DNA of 64,000 nt, taken from positions 51,591 through 115,590 of the forward strand of contig CAZIVP010000011.1 in assembly GCA_964542915.1 (NCBI GenBank), in the 5' to 3' direction. This DNA is from CAZIVP01 sp964542915. Its GTDB lineage: Bacteria; Calditrichota; Calditrichia; Calditrichales; Calditrichaceae. The number at the start of each line of letters is the position of its first letter. Positions within the stretch are counted from its first letter, which is position 1. This document shows, piece by piece, positions 1 through 9,717 of this stretch. The notes below the pieces were generated by a model. The model saw only the letters and a program-made list of their open reading frames with translations. It was not told the DNA's origin and did not search any database. The position numbers and the translations under genes were made by a program.

Positions 1-2209
1 AACCTACCTTGTTTTTGAGGGCCTCGACACGCTCGCGGAAATTGAACTTAACGGAGAATCCCTTGCACGCACAGACAACATGTTTCGTCAATACCGGTTC
101 AATGTTTCGGAAAAGCTCAATCCACAACAAAATCATTTACGGGTTATCTTTCGGTCGCCCGTCCGTTACGGACAGGAAAAGCTCGAAACCAATCCATTGC
201 CGCCATCGCCTTTAAACAGTGAGCGTGTTTATTTACGCAAAGCACAATACGCTTTCGGCTGGGATTGGGGGCCTGCGTTTGCCACCATGGGTATCTGGAG
301 GCCTGTTTATTTATGGCAGTCCCCGCCCGCCTGGATCGAAACCGTCCGTTTCCATACGGAATCCATTCAACATAACAGTGCGCAATGTCGTATAGAAATT
401 GAGCTCGGCGGCGATCCGTCGGCGGCCAAACAGATCGATCTCGAGCTAACAGGTAGCCAGAGCTCACATCGATGGACACGTAAAACCAACGCCAGTTCCT
501 GCTATAACATGAATGTGGAAATATCGGATCCGGAACTTTGGTGGCCGGCCGGGATGGGCAAATCGAACCTTTACACTCTGACCGTTCATCTAACCGGAAC
601 GGAAAACGAATCTATGGACGCCGCTTCCCATGAGGTGGGCGTCCGAACGATCGAATTAATAACACGCGACGGGGACGATACGATCTTTCGCTTTACGGTT
701 AACGACAAACCGGTTTACATCAAAGGCGCCAATTGGATTCCTGTCGATTCTTTCCTGCCAAGAATCCGGGACGAGCACTACGAGCGCTTGCTGACACTTG
801 CAAAAGACGCCGGTCTTAATATGATTCGGGTTTGGGGCGGTGGCATTTATGAACAGGCGGCGTTTTATAAATGGTGCGACCATTTGGGGTTGATGGTGTG
901 GCAGGATTTTATGTTTGCCTGTGGTTTTTATCCTGAAGATGAATCATTCCTCGAAAATGTGCGGAATGAAGTCATTGAGAATATCTCGCGCCTGCAGGTC
1001 CATCCCTCACTGGCGTTGTGGTGCGGAAATAATGAAAATGAGTGGTTATGGTTCAATAGCAACCAGGGACCGCTTTCGGCAATGCCCGGCCATCAAATAT
1101 TCCATAAACTGATGCCCAAAATAGTAGAGAAATTGGATCCTATGCGCGTTTACAGGCCCAGTTCGCCGTTTGGGGAAGGAGCCGATCCCAATGCTCCGGA
1201 TAGCGGTAACCGACATGAATGGGGTATCTGGAGTAACTGGCAGGATTATGACGCCGTACATTCCGACAACAGTCTTTTTGTTACGGAATTTGGCTTCCAG
1301 GCGCCCGCGGACATCAACACAATGAACGCCTGTATTCCGAAGGATAGCCGCTGGCCGCAAAGCACCATGATGGAATTCCATAACAAACAAACCGAGGGTA
1401 ACGCACGACTTTTTCGTTTTCTTTCCGCCCATTTACCGGTCGCCACACAATGGGAAGACTTCATTTATTTAACCCAACTCAACCAGGCGCTGGCTCTCCA
1501 AACCTGCCTTGAACACTGGCGATTTAATACCCCAAACAATGCCGGGTCGATTATATGGCAGTGGAATGATTGTTGGCCCGTGGCCAGTTGGTCCCTAATC
1601 GACACACAAATAAGGCCCAAAATTGCTTACACTTTCGTTAAAAACCTTTTTGCCGACATAACGCTTTTTATACGAAGAATCGATGCACAATTAAGTGTTC
1701 ACGTCTCCAATCCCTACAACTGCGAATTTAACGGCCGATTGTTCGTGGATCGCTATATACCCGGGAAAAACCTGATACACTATTCATGTCCACAATCGGT
1801 TTCCTGCAAAGCGAGGGATGAAATAGACGTATTTAAAAGCGAATGGCATCCCCTTTTTAACGGCGAGTATTGTGTTGCCATATTTACACTCCGTTCACAA
1901 GAAGGCGATTTAATATCGCGATACTGCCTGCCTTCCGTTGAATGGAAATATCTTACAATGCCGGCGCCAAAATTGGAATACAATTTTGAACATCAAAAAC
2001 GTCTTCTTAGAGTCCATAACAGTGGAAGCGTACCGGCCTTTTTCGTGGACATGGTTCATCCGTTTATTTCCATTAAGGATCGCGGCTTTACGCTACTTCC
2101 GGATGAATCGCATACTTTAATGTATGAGACAGGCGATATGACGCCCGAAGAATCCGAAATTTCAATGTATATGTTAAACAAGTATTTAGAGATAGACAAT
2201 AAGGTTTGA
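1..2209 (+). CDS. Beta-mannosidase, GH2 family (5' partial)
   Basis: Hydrolyses terminal beta-mannosides from manno-oligosaccharides. The reading frame is open to the left edge, so the N-terminus lies outside the window; the ATG at 80 is internal, since coding potential typical of the GH2 jelly-roll domain continues upstream of it. Visible are the GH2 sandwich and Ig-like region, then the barrel with WGGGIYE near 833-853, the acid/base motif GNNENE near 1024-1041 and the nucleophile motif VTEFGFQ near 1279-1299. This combination is typical of the mannosidase branch of GH2 and not of beta-galactosidases. The next gene starts 33 bp downstream on the same strand, so the two are probably cotranscribed. 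No signal peptide can be judged because the start is missing. Confidence 0.93.
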   Translation, partial: TYLVFEGLDTLAEIELNGESLARTDNMFRQYRFNVSEKLNPQQNHLRVIFRSPVRYGQEKLETNPLPPSPLNSERVYLRKAQYAFGWDWGPAFATMGIWRPVYLWQSPPAWIETVRFHTESIQHNSAQCRIEIELGGDPSAAKQIDLELTGSQSSHRWTRKTNASSCYNMNVEISDPELWWPAGMGKSNLYTLTVHLTGTENESMDAASHEVGVRTIELITRDGDDTIFRFTVNDKPVYIKGANWIPVDSFLPRIRDEHYERLLTLAKDAGLNMIRVWGGGIYEQAAFYKWCDHLGLMVWQDFMFACGFYPEDESFLENVRNEVIENISRLQVHPSLALWCGNNENEWLWFNSNQGPLSAMPGHQIFHKLMPKIVEKLDPMRVYRPSSPFGEGADPNAPDSGNRHEWGIWSNWQDYDAVHSDNSLFVTEFGFQAPADINTMNACIPKDSRWPQSTMMEFHNKQTEGNARLFRFLSAHLPVATQWEDFIYLTQLNQALALQTCLEHWRFNTPNNAGSIIWQWNDCWPVASWSLIDTQIRPKIAYTFVKNLFADITLFIRRIDAQLSVHVSNPYNCEFNGRLFVDRYIPGKNLIHYSCPQSVSCKARDEIDVFKSEWHPLFNGEYCVAIFTLRSQEGDLISRYCLPSVEWKYLTMPAPKLEYNFEHQKRLLRVHNSGSVPAFFVDMVHPFISIKDRGFTLLPDESHTLMYETGDMTPEESEISMYMLNKYLEIDNKV

Positions 2210-2242
2210 AGAAATCTTCTATCAATATAAAAGGAAATATCG

Positions 2243-5200
2243 ATGCTCCCGAACCTTAATCGCGCAATTAGAAGACTCATAGCCGTATTACTGCCGGTAT
2301 TTGTTTTGCCCCTTTCCGGACAACAAATCGGCATTGAACGTGTGACATTGATGCCCAACCAGCCTGCCCCCTATCTGATGCGGGACTGGAAAACGGTAAC
2401 AAAGCTGTATGATCAGTTTGTATTTGATTTTGCAAAACAGGACAGTAATGGTTGGTTACCTTTGATCGAAAAGGTTGGAAGCGGAGTCAATTATCCTTCA
2501 CTGGAACAATTCTGGCTTCATACGGTGGTTGGTACAACGTCTCCATCGAACGGTGAAGCGATCAATGTATTGCCGGCGGTTGTCGGCGCCAGTCTGGTTG
2601 GCATTGACAAATCAAATCATAATGGTCAAAACTGGGTTCTCCTTTGTCAGCAATGGTTTAACCGAAGAGCCGAAGAAAACGTCTACCTCAACAATTTCAA
2701 CGGCGGCAGCGGCAACGATTGGTGGTACGATACCATGCCGAACGTATTTTTTTATCAGTTGTATGATCTTTATCCCGGCATCGGCGATTTTGAGTACCAG
2801 TTTTCTTCAGTCGCCGATCGCTGGTTGGCAGCTGTTGAAGCCATGGGAGGACAAACAACTCCCTGGGAAAACCCTTACATGAATTATCGAGGTTGGTATT
2901 TATCCACGATGACACCGAACACGGATACTCCAGCCGAACCGGAAGCGGCCGGCGCTATTGCGTGGCTCCTTTACAATGCGTATCAAAAAACAGGAGAGAA
3001 CCGCTACCGAATAGGCGCCGAATGGTGTATGGAATTTTTAAATCAATGGCCGTCCAATCCCTCTTATGAGCTGCAATTGCCTTACGGAGCTTATACGGCG
3101 GCCCGTATGAACGCCGAAATCGGAACCCGCTACAATGTGGAAAAACTGCTCAACTGGTGTTTCACAACAGAGGATAATGTACGTCAGTGGGGTGTAACAC
3201 TGGGACAATGGGGCGCTTATGATTGTTACGGTCTGGTTGGCGAAGCTCAAAACGACGGTTATGCGTTTTTAATGAACGGGTTTGAAATGGCCGGAGCTCT
3301 GGTACCGATGGTGCGTTACGACGATCGTTTTGCGCGTACAATTGGAAAATGGGTTCTCAATCTCGCCAATGCCAGTCGTCTGTTCTATACCGCCTATTTA
3401 CCTGACGATCACCAGGATAGCGAAGCCTGGTCGTATCAGTACGATCCGCAATCGGTTATTGCCCATGAAGCAATGCGTGAAACCTTTTACGGAAAAAGTC
3501 CTTACGCCACCGGCGATGCGGTTTCAGGTGGGTGGGGCAAAACCAATCTTGCCCTGTATGGTTCGTCGCATGTCGGTATTTTAGGCGGCATCATCGATAC
3601 CACGGCGACGCCCATGATATTGCAACTTGACTTAGGAAAGACGGATTATTTTCAGCCCGCTGCGTATCCCTCCTACCTTTACTATAACCCTTATGATCAT
3701 GAAAAAACCGTTACGCTGAATTTGAGTAACGGCGGTTCAGACGTATATGATGCGGTGAGCAATACATTTTTAATTCACAACGCCAGCGGAGCCGCGCAAA
3801 TAACCCTGCCTCCTGACAATGCCGTTATTGCGGTGGTTACTCCGGCAAATGGTGAAATCGATTATCATCTTGATCGAATGTCTGTCAATGGCATTGCAGT
3901 CGATTTTAATACGGAGCGTTCGGCAGAGAACTACCCGCCAAGGATTAAAAGTCTCTCGCCTTCAAATAACAAACTGACGTTAAACGATACGATTACGGTG
4001 TATTGTACTGCAGCTGATTTGGACGGTAACCCATTGCAGTATGAGTGGCAGAGTACGTCAGGCGTTTTTTTGGACGAAGGCGCGCAGGTTCGATGGTTGG
4101 CACCCGGAGCCGCCGGAGAAGCTTCTATCTCCTGTAGGGTTCGTGACGGAAACGGGGGCGCCGATTCCAGCGCTATTACAATCACCGTGGTGGAATCAAT
4201 CAATCACGCTCCGCAAATCGACAGTTTGAAGGCCTTCCCTCGCAAAATCGATCTGGGCGGTTCCAGTCGATTCAATTGCAAAGCAAACGATGCGGACGGC
4301 GATACTCTCAATTATACATGGCAGGCTACGGGCGGGGCCCTGGCCGACAGCGGTCGGATAGCCACATGGATAGCCCCAACCGTGGAAGGCACTTACACGA
4401 TTGCCTGCACTGTTGACGACGGTAAAGGAGCGACTGTCAGCGATCACCTGGATATTTTAGTCCGTGATTTTTCACAATATGAGGAAGGAAGATTGACGGC
4501 GTATTATCCTTTGGATGGAAACGCAGAAGACGCCGGTAATCACGGTTTTGACGGCGAGGTTCACGGCGCCACCCCGGTAAACAGTTACGATGAAATACCA
4601 AATAACGCCTATATGTTTGACGGAATCAATGACCGTATTCGGATTCCCAATCATGACGCGCTTAATTTCCGCGAAGCCATAACTATTAATTTTTGGCTAA
4701 AAATTCCTTCATATTTGGATCGGGAAGCCTTTATACTTTCGCACGGGAGTTGGCAGAATCGTTGGAAAATTTCAATTACGCCGAAGCCCGATAATCGTCT
4801 CCGTTGGACCGTAAACACGGAGAATGGCATCCGCGATATTGATACCGAATTTAGTCTTAAGAAAAATATCTGGTATCATATAACCGCATTCTATGACGGC
4901 AGAGACTTCGAACTTTATGTCGATGGGAAATTGAATAATTTTACGGGCTTTTCCGGTAAACTTAAAACAACCACATACGACCTTTTAATTGGCCAGATGT
5001 TGCCAAACGATTTTAACTACAACTTGAAAGGCACGGTCGACGAAGTACGGATTTTCGAAAACGGCCTGGCGCCCACGGAAATACAAGCCATTTACGATGA
5101 AATGACCCCCTTAAACGAAAATCCCTCAACCAAGACCGCCCACCAATTTTACCTGGCGCAAAATTATCCCAATCCATTCAACGCCGAAACCACGATCATA

Positions 5201-5404
5201 TTTACGCTTGATAAACGAAGCCGCGTTACTCTGCGTATCTTCGATCTGGAAGGCCGATTGATAGATACATTGACGAATCAGGTATTTTCACCGGGGCGGC
5301 ATGTCGTTCATTGGAATGTCAAAAATGAAGCAAGCGGACTCTATTTGTATAACATCAAAAGCAAACGGCATTCTGCAACAAAGAAAATGATTTTGCTGAA
5401 ATAA
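2243..5404 (+). CDS. Secreted modular protein: helical catalytic-like region, two Ig-like domains, LamG, C-terminal sorting domain
   Basis: A 1053-residue exported protein. Residues 1-27 form a signal peptide (basic start, hydrophobic core, LSGQQ end). Residues about 30-560 are rich in Trp and Tyr and look like an all-alpha glycan-processing barrel, but I cannot assign a family. Two Ig/cadherin-like repeats follow (about 567-655 and 657-745, each with a D-x-DG-x-L-x-Y-x-W core), then a concanavalin-like LamG domain (about 752-955) and a YPNPFN-type sorting domain (about 970-1053, ending KKMILLK) as used by type IX secretion. The start has a good AAAAGGAAA ribosome site. Position behind a beta-mannosidase suggests a role in mannan or glycan use (inference). 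The sorting domain and LamG calls are firm; the catalytic activity is unknown. Confidence 0.85.
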   Translation: MLPNLNRAIRRLIAVLLPVFVLPLSGQQIGIERVTLMPNQPAPYLMRDWKTVTKLYDQFVFDFAKQDSNGWLPLIEKVGSGVNYPSLEQFWLHTVVGTTSPSNGEAINVLPAVVGASLVGIDKSNHNGQNWVLLCQQWFNRRAEENVYLNNFNGGSGNDWWYDTMPNVFFYQLYDLYPGIGDFEYQFSSVADRWLAAVEAMGGQTTPWENPYMNYRGWYLSTMTPNTDTPAEPEAAGAIAWLLYNAYQKTGENRYRIGAEWCMEFLNQWPSNPSYELQLPYGAYTAARMNAEIGTRYNVEKLLNWCFTTEDNVRQWGVTLGQWGAYDCYGLVGEAQNDGYAFLMNGFEMAGALVPMVRYDDRFARTIGKWVLNLANASRLFYTAYLPDDHQDSEAWSYQYDPQSVIAHEAMRETFYGKSPYATGDAVSGGWGKTNLALYGSSHVGILGGIIDTTATPMILQLDLGKTDYFQPAAYPSYLYYNPYDHEKTVTLNLSNGGSDVYDAVSNTFLIHNASGAAQITLPPDNAVIAVVTPANGEIDYHLDRMSVNGIAVDFNTERSAENYPPRIKSLSPSNNKLTLNDTITVYCTAADLDGNPLQYEWQSTSGVFLDEGAQVRWLAPGAAGEASISCRVRDGNGGADSSAITITVVESINHAPQIDSLKAFPRKIDLGGSSRFNCKANDADGDTLNYTWQATGGALADSGRIATWIAPTVEGTYTIACTVDDGKGATVSDHLDILVRDFSQYEEGRLTAYYPLDGNAEDAGNHGFDGEVHGATPVNSYDEIPNNAYMFDGINDRIRIPNHDALNFREAITINFWLKIPSYLDREAFILSHGSWQNRWKISITPKPDNRLRWTVNTENGIRDIDTEFSLKKNIWYHITAFYDGRDFELYVDGKLNNFTGFSGKLKTTTYDLLIGQMLPNDFNYNLKGTVDEVRIFENGLAPTEIQAIYDEMTPLNENPSTKTAHQFYLAQNYPNPFNAETTIIFTLDKRSRVTLRIFDLEGRLIDTLTNQVFSPGRHVVHWNVKNEASGLYLYNIKSKRHSATKKMILLK

Positions 5405-5566
5405 CTCCAGGTCCCTCCCGTGACAGGACATCACAAATGCGGGGTTTGCGATAAAGGGCTACATTTTCAGTAGTGCCGGCAAATAATATTCATCCACAGA
5501 AATGATAATAATTAAACGGTTTCATTTGTCGTTTTTAGTTCTTCTTCTTATTTTATTATTCATTTT

Positions 5567-5597
5567 TTTGCATATTTATGATTTTTTACTATCTTTG
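5567..5597 (+). promoter_or_regulatory. Putative promoter for the LysW-like gene
   Basis: TTTG at 5567-5570 and TATCTTTG at 5590-5597, separated by 19 bases, match the Bacteroidetes-type TTTG/TAnnTTTG promoter. The same bases also fit a sigma70 reading, TTGCAT-N16-TATCTT. The region is strongly AT-rich and lies about 50 bases before the chosen start at 5649. Confidence 0.4.
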
Positions 5598-5648
5598 CTA
5601 CTTATTTATCGAACGAAACAGAATTCCAAACGGATATGGAGTTGTTTT

Positions 5649-5891
5649 ATGGAAGAAATCACCATCGTCTATGGCGAATACCTGATGAACAACCTGTCCT
5701 TATGTCCTTCATGCGGCAAGGAAATTGAGATGAACGATAACGTATTCATAGGCGAGCATAATACTTGCCCGGGATGTGGTGCGTCTCTTGAAGTTACAAA
5801 TGTGAAGCCATTACAAATCGATGAGCGGCATATGGAAGATGAGCTTTCGGATTGGATCGATCCGGTTGACGGGTACCATACCAAAATCTAA
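5649..5891 (+). CDS. LysW-like zinc-ribbon carrier-type small protein
   Basis: An 80-residue acidic protein with two Cys pairs (CPSCG near residue 19 and CPGCG near 40) and the spacing GE-x3-CPGCG-x-SLEV, followed by PL and a late Asp-Trp. This pattern matches LysW, the amino-group carrier protein of lysine/arginine biosynthesis. Canonical LysW ends in EDWGE and is loaded on the last Glu; here the tail runs on as SDWIDPVDGYHTKI, so the usual attachment residue is absent. ATG 5649 was chosen because GGAG lies 7 bases upstream; the longer open frame from 5502 would add an implausible Leu/Ile-rich stretch that coincides with the promoter. No lysX/lysZ neighbours are present. It may be a carrier variant or simply a structural zinc ribbon. 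Confidence 0.7.
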   Translation: MEEITIVYGEYLMNNLSLCPSCGKEIEMNDNVFIGEHNTCPGCGASLEVTNVKPLQIDERHMEDELSDWIDPVDGYHTKI

Positions 5892-6118
5892 AAACCCAGA
5901 GACTTTCCGTATGTATTGATACAAAAGTTAAACCATAAAGACAATTAACCCTATTTATTACTACACGCGATTCACAGGAAGCATGCGTTATCCCAGTCTG
6001 CGCAGTCTTTGCGTTCAGATCGGCCTGGTTAATTTTCATAAGCGAAACATGATTCTTTAAGCGCGATCATTTACCTCAAAAACCCAATAACCTTTCCTTT
6101 AACAGCGGAGTCCATATC

Positions 6119-7159
6119 ATGAACAGTCAAGTTCTTATTCCGAAGGATTACAAGCCGGTTCTCTCGTTGCATGAAACCGAACGCGCCATCCGTAAGATCA
6201 AAGAATTCTTCCAGGTTAACCTGTCTCTGGAGCTTAATCTCACCCGCGTGACCGCTCCGTTATTCGTAAAAACCGGTACAGGCATCAACGACAATCTGAA
6301 CGGCGTCGAACGTCCGGTATCCTTTCCTGTTAAGGCGCTGGATGATACATCCGTTGAAATTGTGCAGTCCCTGGCCAAGTGGAAGCGCATGATGCTCTCC
6401 GACTACCATTTTGAATCGGGTGAAGGTATTTACACCGATATGAACGCCATCCGGCCCGATGAGGTCCTCGATAATTTGCATTCGATTTATGTAGATCAGT
6501 GGGACTGGGAACGCACAATTTCGGAAGATGACTACAATCTTGAATTCTTAAAATCCATTGTAAGAAAAATTTACGATATTATACGACGAACCGAGCTTTA
6601 TGTAGCCAAAGAGTATCCGCAAATCAAACCGATGCTGCCGGATAAAATCACATTCGTTCACAGCGAAGAGCTGGAGCAGCAATATCCCGATTTAAAACCA
6701 CTGGAGCGCGAACATCGAATGGTTCGGGAGACCGGCGCCCTATTTGTAATCGGTATCGGCGGGAACCTGAAAAATGGTAAACCTCATGACGGCCGTTCGC
6801 CGGATTATGACGACTGGTCAACACCTACCGTTTCCGGTTTTAAAGGCCTCAACGGTGATATTGTCATTTATAATCCGCTTTTGGATAAAGCCTATGAACT
6901 TTCATCCATGGGTATTCGCGTTGACCGCGAAGCGCTTTTACGGCAATTGAAAATCACCGGCGACATGGATCGTAAAGATTTGTATTTTCATAAACGATTA
7001 CTCAACGGAGAGCTGCCCTTATCCATCGGAGGGGGAATCGGTCAGTCGCGTCTATGTATGTTTTACCTGCGCAAAGCCCACATCGGGGAGATTCAGGCGA
7101 GCGTCTGGCCGCAAGAGATGATTCGGGAATGTCGGGATCATAATATATTGCTACTGTAA
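6119..7159 (+). CDS. asnA: Aspartate-ammonia ligase
   Basis: Makes asparagine from aspartate, ammonia and ATP. The 346-residue length and the collinear motifs agree with AsnA, a class II aminoacyl-tRNA-synthetase fold enzyme: VQSLAKWKR, EGIYTDMNAIRPDE, SIYVDQWDWE, SPDYDDWSTP, LSSMGIRVD and the C-terminal IGGGIGQSRL ATP-binding loop. All active-site blocks appear intact. The start has GGAG nine bases upstream of ATG. It converges on asd, which shares the aspartate node, and lies 227 bp after the LysW-like gene; no terminator of its own is obvious. Confidence 0.97.
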   Translation: MNSQVLIPKDYKPVLSLHETERAIRKIKEFFQVNLSLELNLTRVTAPLFVKTGTGINDNLNGVERPVSFPVKALDDTSVEIVQSLAKWKRMMLSDYHFESGEGIYTDMNAIRPDEVLDNLHSIYVDQWDWERTISEDDYNLEFLKSIVRKIYDIIRRTELYVAKEYPQIKPMLPDKITFVHSEELEQQYPDLKPLEREHRMVRETGALFVIGIGGNLKNGKPHDGRSPDYDDWSTPTVSGFKGLNGDIVIYNPLLDKAYELSSMGIRVDREALLRQLKITGDMDRKDLYFHKRLLNGELPLSIGGGIGQSRLCMFYLRKAHIGEIQASVWPQEMIRECRDHNILLL

Positions 7160-7206
7160 AAAAGAAAATAATGGGATTTATAAAGGGCGGCTACTTCTCT
7201 GCGCTT

Positions 7207-7220
7207 CCTAGATATCTAGG
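7207..7220. repeat. Perfect 14-bp palindrome over the asd stop codon
   Basis: CCTAGATATCTAGG is fully self-complementary and contains two CTAG tetramers. It overlaps the TAG stop of asd (7216-7218) in the convergent asnA/asd junction. It has no loop or T-tract, so it is not a standard terminator. Confidence 0.5.
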
Positions 7221-8268
7221 TCAAATAACCCTTCTCTTTTAACAACTCTGCACAAAGGATGGCGCCCCCGGCGGCGCCGCGATCGGTATTGTGCGAAAGC
7301 ACCGTGAATTTATAATCAAACAGCGGGCAGTCGCGTAATCCCCCGATCGCAACAGCCATGCCCTTTTCTAAATTGCGGTGAAGTCGCGGTTGCGGATAAC
7401 CGGGCTCAGTAAAATAGTGTATCGGCCGGCCCGGAGCGGATGGTAACTGTAGCTTCTGAGGCTCTGCCCGGAATCGTTTCCATACCTCCATAATTTCGTG
7501 CGCCTCGGCTTTTTGTTTTAAACGTAGCTGCACGGATGCCGTATGTCCATCGGTTACCGCAACCCGATTACATTGGGCGCTGATCGGTAGATCAAACCGT
7601 TTTATTGCACCGTCTTGTAAGCGCCCCAATATTTTTAGAGGCTCTTGTTGCAGCTTCTCTTCTTCACCGTCAATATACGGTATTACGTTGTCCATTATCT
7701 GCATGGATGAAAGTCCGGGAAAGCCCGCTCCTGAAACCGCTTGCATCGTCATTACATTCACCGCTTCGAGCCCGAATACTTCTAACAACGGTTTTATTGC
7801 CATCACAAGACCGATGGTCGAACAATTGGGATTGGTTACGATTTTACCCTCGCCATATCTCTGAAATGGTAATAATTCCAGGTGTGCCGGATTAACTTCG
7901 GGTATCAATAAAGGAACGTCCACGTCCATGCGGTGATTTTTAACATTGGACACAACCACGTGACCGGCCCGTGCAAATGTTGTTTCCACTTCTGTCGCTA
8001 CCCCGGAATCGAGCGCCGAAAAAACAAGCCGGCAATCCAATTGCGGTTCACAGGCTTTAACCGGCAAATTTGCAACGCTTTCAGGAGCTTTGCCGGTCAA
8101 AATCCAATCGACGGCATCTTTGTATCGTTTTCCGATCGAACGCTGGGAGGCGGCTACTTCCGTGATTTCAAAATAGGGGTGGCCTTCCAATCGTTGCACA
8201 AATTTTTGTCCGACGCTGCCCGTCGCTCCCAGTATTCCGACTTTGATTTTTTCTTTGGCAACCCGCAT
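7216..8268 (-). CDS. asd: Aspartate-semialdehyde dehydrogenase (archaeal/fungal type)
   Basis: Reduces aspartyl-4-phosphate to aspartate semialdehyde with NADPH, the branch point to lysine, threonine and methionine. The 350-residue protein opens with the nucleotide-binding GILGATGSVGQKFVQRL motif; the catalytic Cys is in TNPNCSTIGL (about residue 147). The block QAVSGAGFPG and the later basic active-site segment place it in the branch shared by archaea and fungi, not the classical proteobacterial Asd. ATG 8268 lacks a clear Shine-Dalgarno but has a strong promoter upstream at 8345-8373. It converges on asnA. Confidence 0.95.
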   Translation of the reverse strand: MRVAKEKIKVGILGATGSVGQKFVQRLEGHPYFEITEVAASQRSIGKRYKDAVDWILTGKAPESVANLPVKACEPQLDCRLVFSALDSGVATEVETTFARAGHVVVSNVKNHRMDVDVPLLIPEVNPAHLELLPFQRYGEGKIVTNPNCSTIGLVMAIKPLLEVFGLEAVNVMTMQAVSGAGFPGLSSMQIMDNVIPYIDGEEEKLQQEPLKILGRLQDGAIKRFDLPISAQCNRVAVTDGHTASVQLRLKQKAEAHEIMEVWKRFRAEPQKLQLPSAPGRPIHYFTEPGYPQPRLHRNLEKGMAVAIGGLRDCPLFDYKFTVLSHNTDRGAAGGAILCAELLKEKGYLT

Positions 8269-8344
8269 TGAATATTACTTCTGATTTTGGTGTTAAGTGT
8301 TTAACCTTCATCATCGCCATTAAACAATCGTATTAAAGCGCATA

Positions 8345-8373
8345 AACATACATAAAATCGTATTTAATGTCAA
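8345..8373 (-). promoter_or_regulatory. Sigma70-type promoter of asd
   Basis: Read on the minus strand: TTGACA (8368-8373), 17-base spacer, TATGTT (8345-8350). The -35 is a perfect consensus and the leader to the asd ATG is about 70 bases. Confidence 0.6.
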
Positions 8374-8423
8374 TTCATTTGGTAACTGAACGGAAGGAGT
8401 CGTATGGTAGCCTACCGGATACA

Positions 8424-8460
8424 AAAAAAGCCTGCACCACAGTATTGGCGTGCAGGCTTT
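8424..8460 (-). terminator. Rho-independent terminator after the 8485-9420 lipoprotein
   Basis: On the minus strand an 11-bp perfect stem (8450-8460 with 8427-8437; arms AAAGCCTGCAC/GTGCAGGCTTT) with a 12-base loop runs into a run of T residues. It ends the lipoprotein transcript before the asd promoter. Confidence 0.85.
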
Positions 8461-8484
8461 CGATGCTCTATTAAAAGAACCCGG

Positions 8485-9420
8485 TTACTCTGAATGCCGG
8501 ATACTTAAAGAGACATCCTCGAATGTCAAATGGTAGAAGAAAGACAACGGCGGCGGGAAATTATTGGTTTTTTCCGGGCCGGGAACGTCATGGAAGACCA
8601 GATGAAATTCCATGTCATCATTTGTGGTTTTACCCATGGCTTTTTTCATGGGATTGTAAAATCCACCGTCGGATGTCCGGACCGTACCGTCGGGTTGCCG
8701 CACGCCTACCGTAGTCATGGTATGGCCTACCCAGAGCGGGGTGGGACCGTCATACGGATTTTCAAATGGCTCCCCGTTCAGAGTAACTTCACCGGGCCCC
8801 CAGGTAGCCAGTAAATTAAAAATGGTGGGTAACACCGGTTCTGCGGCGCCCGTATTGCCATGAAGATACACATTGGTCGTTACGGGATCGTCGACGATTG
8901 TTTTGGTTTGATTGGCGGAATATCCGATTTGTAAACCGGACGGGTGGTGCGGCGGCGCATAGCTTTCCTGACGATATGTCCAGCTCCCATGTTTGTCTTG
9001 CCATGTTGCCCGAATAATGCCTTTATTGGATACGGGATCGATTTTCAAAATCGCTTTGGCAGTTTGAATAGGGGTCGATCCATCGCCGTTCCATACAAAC
9101 GAATGGACCGGCTCGGCCGGAACGCCGTTCAGGGATTCGGTTACCTCCCCCGTTACCTTGCGATTTACGCGGGCATTGCTTGCTATAATCTTATACATGA
9201 TTCCGCTTTGGGATTGAATGCTCGATGCGGCTTCGATGTTGCCTCTTTGTCCAATGGACGCAACACTGGCATTGGGCTGTGAAGCCGGCGCCGATTCGGA
9301 GTCATTGCTATCGACTGCGGTTCCGGAATTTTCGCATCCGGCAACAATCAAGCCTGTGGCCAGCAGCGAAACCATAGCGGCTCGCAATAGTGCGGTTTTA
9401 ATAGATTTAAGATAGCGCAT
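8485..9420 (-). CDS. Putative lipoprotein of unknown function
   Basis: 311 residues. The N-terminus has a basic start, a hydrophobic stretch and a lipobox ending in IVAG-Cys (Cys about 29), predicting a lipid-anchored envelope protein. A Ser/Asn/Ala-rich linker (about 30-60) precedes a beta-rich body with many Thr, Val and Pro-Asn turns. I do not recognise a family. An AAGGGGGAT ribosome site lies just before ATG 9420. It is monocistronic, bounded downstream by a strong terminator and upstream by about 300 bp without a gene. Confidence 0.75.
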   Translation of the reverse strand: MRYLKSIKTALLRAAMVSLLATGLIVAGCENSGTAVDSNDSESAPASQPNASVASIGQRGNIEAASSIQSQSGIMYKIIASNARVNRKVTGEVTESLNGVPAEPVHSFVWNGDGSTPIQTAKAILKIDPVSNKGIIRATWQDKHGSWTYRQESYAPPHHPSGLQIGYSANQTKTIVDDPVTTNVYLHGNTGAAEPVLPTIFNLLATWGPGEVTLNGEPFENPYDGPTPLWVGHTMTTVGVRQPDGTVRTSDGGFYNPMKKAMGKTTNDDMEFHLVFHDVPGPEKTNNFPPPLSFFYHLTFEDVSLSIRHSE

Positions 9421-9717
9421 GATTAATCCCCCTTCGTTTATTTAACGATTTACGGTAAAAGTTCGGTCGCCTTACGACGGCCTTTTTTTGAAGGAACAAT
9501 GCGTCAAAACCAAAACAACGGACATGGTTCGCTTCAGAGAAGATTGCTTAAAAACATGGATGATATCATAGTAGTTGTAAATACCTGCGCTCTCATTCCA
9601 TTATCCTGTATCATTTTGTACAAATTTATAATGAATCTGAAATCACACTGGCATCACATATACTTAAAATGAGAATAACATTTGGTTTGTTAAGGAAGGA
9701 TTTCAAATACGACACGC

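Noticed and set aside
5502..5648. N-terminal extension of the LysW-like gene with a Leu/Ile-rich stretch
   Set aside because: The stretch matches AT-rich promoter DNA and lacks a ribosome site; ATG 5649 has GGAG at a good distance.
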